This document shows, in pieces, positions 6,162 through 7,655 of a stretch of DNA of 7,655 nucleotides. Source of the DNA: Acetobacteraceae bacterium (lineage in GTDB: Bacteria > Pseudomonadota > Alphaproteobacteria > Acetobacterales > Acetobacteraceae). The first letter of the stretch is position 1, and every line of letters starts with the position of its first letter. Below the pieces are notes generated by a model. The model saw only the letters and a program-made list of their open reading frames with translations, ran no database searches and was not told the origin of the DNA. The stretch spans positions 3,352 through 11,006 of the forward strand of contig PLSZ01000151.1 of assembly GCA_003164305.1 (NCBI GenBank), given 5' to 3'. The translations under genes and the position numbers were made by a program.

Positions 6162-7655
6162 ATGTATCAGCGGGATCTCGATCAAACGCCGGCCAATCAC
6201 GTGCCGCTGTCACCGGTGTCATTCCTGTTGCGGGCGGCGCGGATTTATCCGCACCGGACCGCGATCGTTCATGGGGAGCGGCGATATACCTACGCTCAGT
6301 TTCTGGAGCGGACGCGGCGGCTGGCGTCGGCTCTGGCGGCGGCGGGGATCGGCAAAGGCGACACGGTGGCGATCCTGGCGCCGAATATTCCGGAAATGCT
6401 GGAGGCGCATAACGCGGTTCCGGCTTTGGGCGCGGTGCTTTGTCCGATCAATACGCGGCTGGACGCGGCCTCGGTTGGGTTCATTCTGCGGCATTCCGAA
6501 ACGAAAGTGGTGCTGATCGACCGGGAGTTTTCCAGCGTGATGCGGCTGGCGTTGGCGCAGGCGGCGACGGCGCCGCTGGTCGTTACGATCGACGATCCTC
6601 AGGGCGCGGGAGGCGAGGCGATCGGCGCGCTGGATTATGAGCGTTTTATCGGCGGCGGCGATCCGGCGTTCGCTCTGGCGTTGCCGGATGACGAGTGGCA
6701 GGCGATCTCATTGAATTATACCTCGGGGACGACGGGCAATCCGAAGGGAGTCGTGCTGCACCACCGGGGTGCTTACCTGAACGCGGCGGCCAACGCGCTG
6801 ACGTTTCAGTTGACGCCTGAGAGTGTGTATCTGTGGACTCTGCCGATGTTCCATTGCGATGGGTGGACGTACACATGGGCCGTGACGCTGGCGGGGGGCG
6901 CGCATGTTTGCCTGCGGCGGGTCGATCCGGCGGAGGTCTTTCCGGCGATCGCCGATCATAACGTGACACATATGTGCGGCGCGCCGGTGGTGCTGTCGAT
7001 GCTGATCCATGCTCCGGCGGCGGTGCGGCGGCGGTTCGATCAGACGGTGCGGATCGCGACCGGCGGGGCGGCGCCTCCTTCAGCGGTGATCGCGGCGATG
7101 GAGGAGATGGGGTTCGCGGTGACGCATCTGTACGGGCTGACGGAAAGTTTCGGTCCCGCGACGGTGTGCCTGTGGCAGCCGGCGCTGGAGACGATGACGC
7201 TGGCGGAGAAATCCGCGTTCATGGCGCGGCAGGGCGTGAACACGCCGATGATGGAGGACGCCGCGGTGTTCGATCCGGCAACGATGCAACCGGTGCCGGC
7301 GGATGGGACGACGATCGGCGAACTGATGCTGCGCGGCAATACGGTGATGATGGGGTACCTGAAAAACCCCAGTGCCACGCGGGAGGCGTTCGCGGATGGC
7401 TGGTTCCATACCGGCGACCTCGCGGTGATGCATCCGGATGGTTATGTCGAGGTGAAGGACCGCGCCAAGGACATCATCATTTCGGGCGGCGAGAATATTT
7501 CGTCGTTGGAGGTGGAGGAGGTGTTGTACCAGCACCCCTCGGTGATGGAGGCGGCGGTCGTTGCCAGGCCGGATGAAAAATGGGGGGAGACGCCGCACGC
7601 TTTCGTGACGCTGAAGCCGGGGGCGGAGGCGGTGACGGCGGAGGCGATCATCGCG
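6162..7655 (+). CDS. Acyl-CoA synthetase (AMP-forming), DmdB/medium-chain type, 3' end missing
   Basis: The frame is open to the last base of the window, giving 498 residues of an ANL-family ligase that is normally around 540 long. Motifs are the phosphate loop TSGTTGNPKG (187-196), LYGLTES (323-329), TGD (417-419), VKDRAKD (431-437) and SGGENIS (441-447). The C-terminal catalytic lysine lies beyond the edge. The stretches MFHCDGW (229-235), RGNTVMMGYLKNP (391-403) and DEKWGETP (471-478) are characteristic of the branch with DmdB (3-methylthiopropionyl-CoA ligase), medium-chain ligases and plant peroxisomal acyl-activating enzymes. It is clearly a different subfamily from the ligase at 174-1856. 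The substrate is not determinable. ATG 6162 has only AGG nearby; an in-frame GTG at 6156 has AAGGA (6141-6145) ten bases upstream and is an equally good start, adding two residues. It probably shares a transcript with the secreted-protein gene. No stop, frameshift or gap is seen. Confidence 0.93.
   Translation, partial: MYQRDLDQTPANHVPLSPVSFLLRAARIYPHRTAIVHGERRYTYAQFLERTRRLASALAAAGIGKGDTVAILAPNIPEMLEAHNAVPALGAVLCPINTRLDAASVGFILRHSETKVVLIDREFSSVMRLALAQAATAPLVVTIDDPQGAGGEAIGALDYERFIGGGDPAFALALPDDEWQAISLNYTSGTTGNPKGVVLHHRGAYLNAAANALTFQLTPESVYLWTLPMFHCDGWTYTWAVTLAGGAHVCLRRVDPAEVFPAIADHNVTHMCGAPVVLSMLIHAPAAVRRRFDQTVRIATGGAAPPSAVIAAMEEMGFAVTHLYGLTESFGPATVCLWQPALETMTLAEKSAFMARQGVNTPMMEDAAVFDPATMQPVPADGTTIGELMLRGNTVMMGYLKNPSATREAFADGWFHTGDLAVMHPDGYVEVKDRAKDIIISGGENISSLEVEEVLYQHPSVMEAAVVARPDEKWGETPHAFVTLKPGAEAVTAEAIIA

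Noticed and set aside
5378..6200. Long minus-strand frames opposite the Pro/Ala-rich tail, one Gly/Ala-rich (5378-6163) and one Arg-rich (5454-6200)
   Set aside because: Pro and Ala codons read backwards give Gly, Ala and Arg runs. No ribosome site or domain supports them, and the plus strand has a signal peptide and good start.
5911..6516. A 201-residue plus-strand frame spanning the secreted-protein end and second ligase start
   Set aside because: It overlaps two better-supported genes in a different frame and is Arg/Pro-rich with no domain.
6156..7655. Truncated or broken second ligase
   Set aside because: The frame is intact to the last base and simply runs off the window; the missing C-terminus is an edge effect, not a pseudogene sign.

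Overview
The window is GC-rich, tightly packed bacterial chromosome-type DNA. The codon choice (many GCG, CGG and CTG codons), strong AGGAGG-type ribosome sites and the mix of acyl-CoA and FMN enzymes suggest an alphaproteobacterium. Rhodospirillales/Acetobacteraceae is my best guess, but this rests on overall impression and no marker gene is present. I see no tRNA, rRNA, CRISPR array, transposase or phage gene. No gap between genes exceeds about 175 bases.

Layout: (1) bases 1-173 form a leader with a candidate sigma70-type promoter (111-140) and, on the minus strand, the possible start of a divergent gene leaving the window. (2) A two-gene plus-strand unit follows: an ACSF2/FadD-like acyl-CoA synthetase (174-1856) and, 18 bases later, a fumarylacetoacetate hydrolase (FAH) family enzyme (1875-2660). 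(3) Convergent to it is a two-gene minus-strand unit: an enoyl-CoA hydratase/isomerase family protein (4898-4131) followed by a NtaA/SnaA/DszA-type flavin-dependent monooxygenase (4059-2710). A short inverted repeat lies where the two units meet. (4) Divergent from the hydratase is another plus-strand unit: an unrecognised secreted protein with a Pro/Ala-rich tail (4974-6134), and a second acyl-CoA synthetase of the DmdB/medium-chain type (6162 to the window end, cut off before its stop).

Taken together, this looks like a catabolic island for an organic acid not identifiable from sequence. Two different CoA ligases would activate acids, a crotonase-fold enzyme would hydrate or isomerise an enoyl-CoA, an FMNH2-dependent monooxygenase would cleave a C-N, C-S or similar bond, and an FAH-fold enzyme would act on a 2-oxo/acylpyruvate-type intermediate. 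The common pathway is inference from adjacency. No acyl-CoA dehydrogenase, thiolase, transporter, regulator or flavin reductase is in view. The least ordinary items are the unrecognised secreted protein, the crotonase-fold enzyme lacking one of the two classical glutamates, and a hairpin that could cover the monooxygenase ribosome site. Nothing here amounts to a demonstrably new system.
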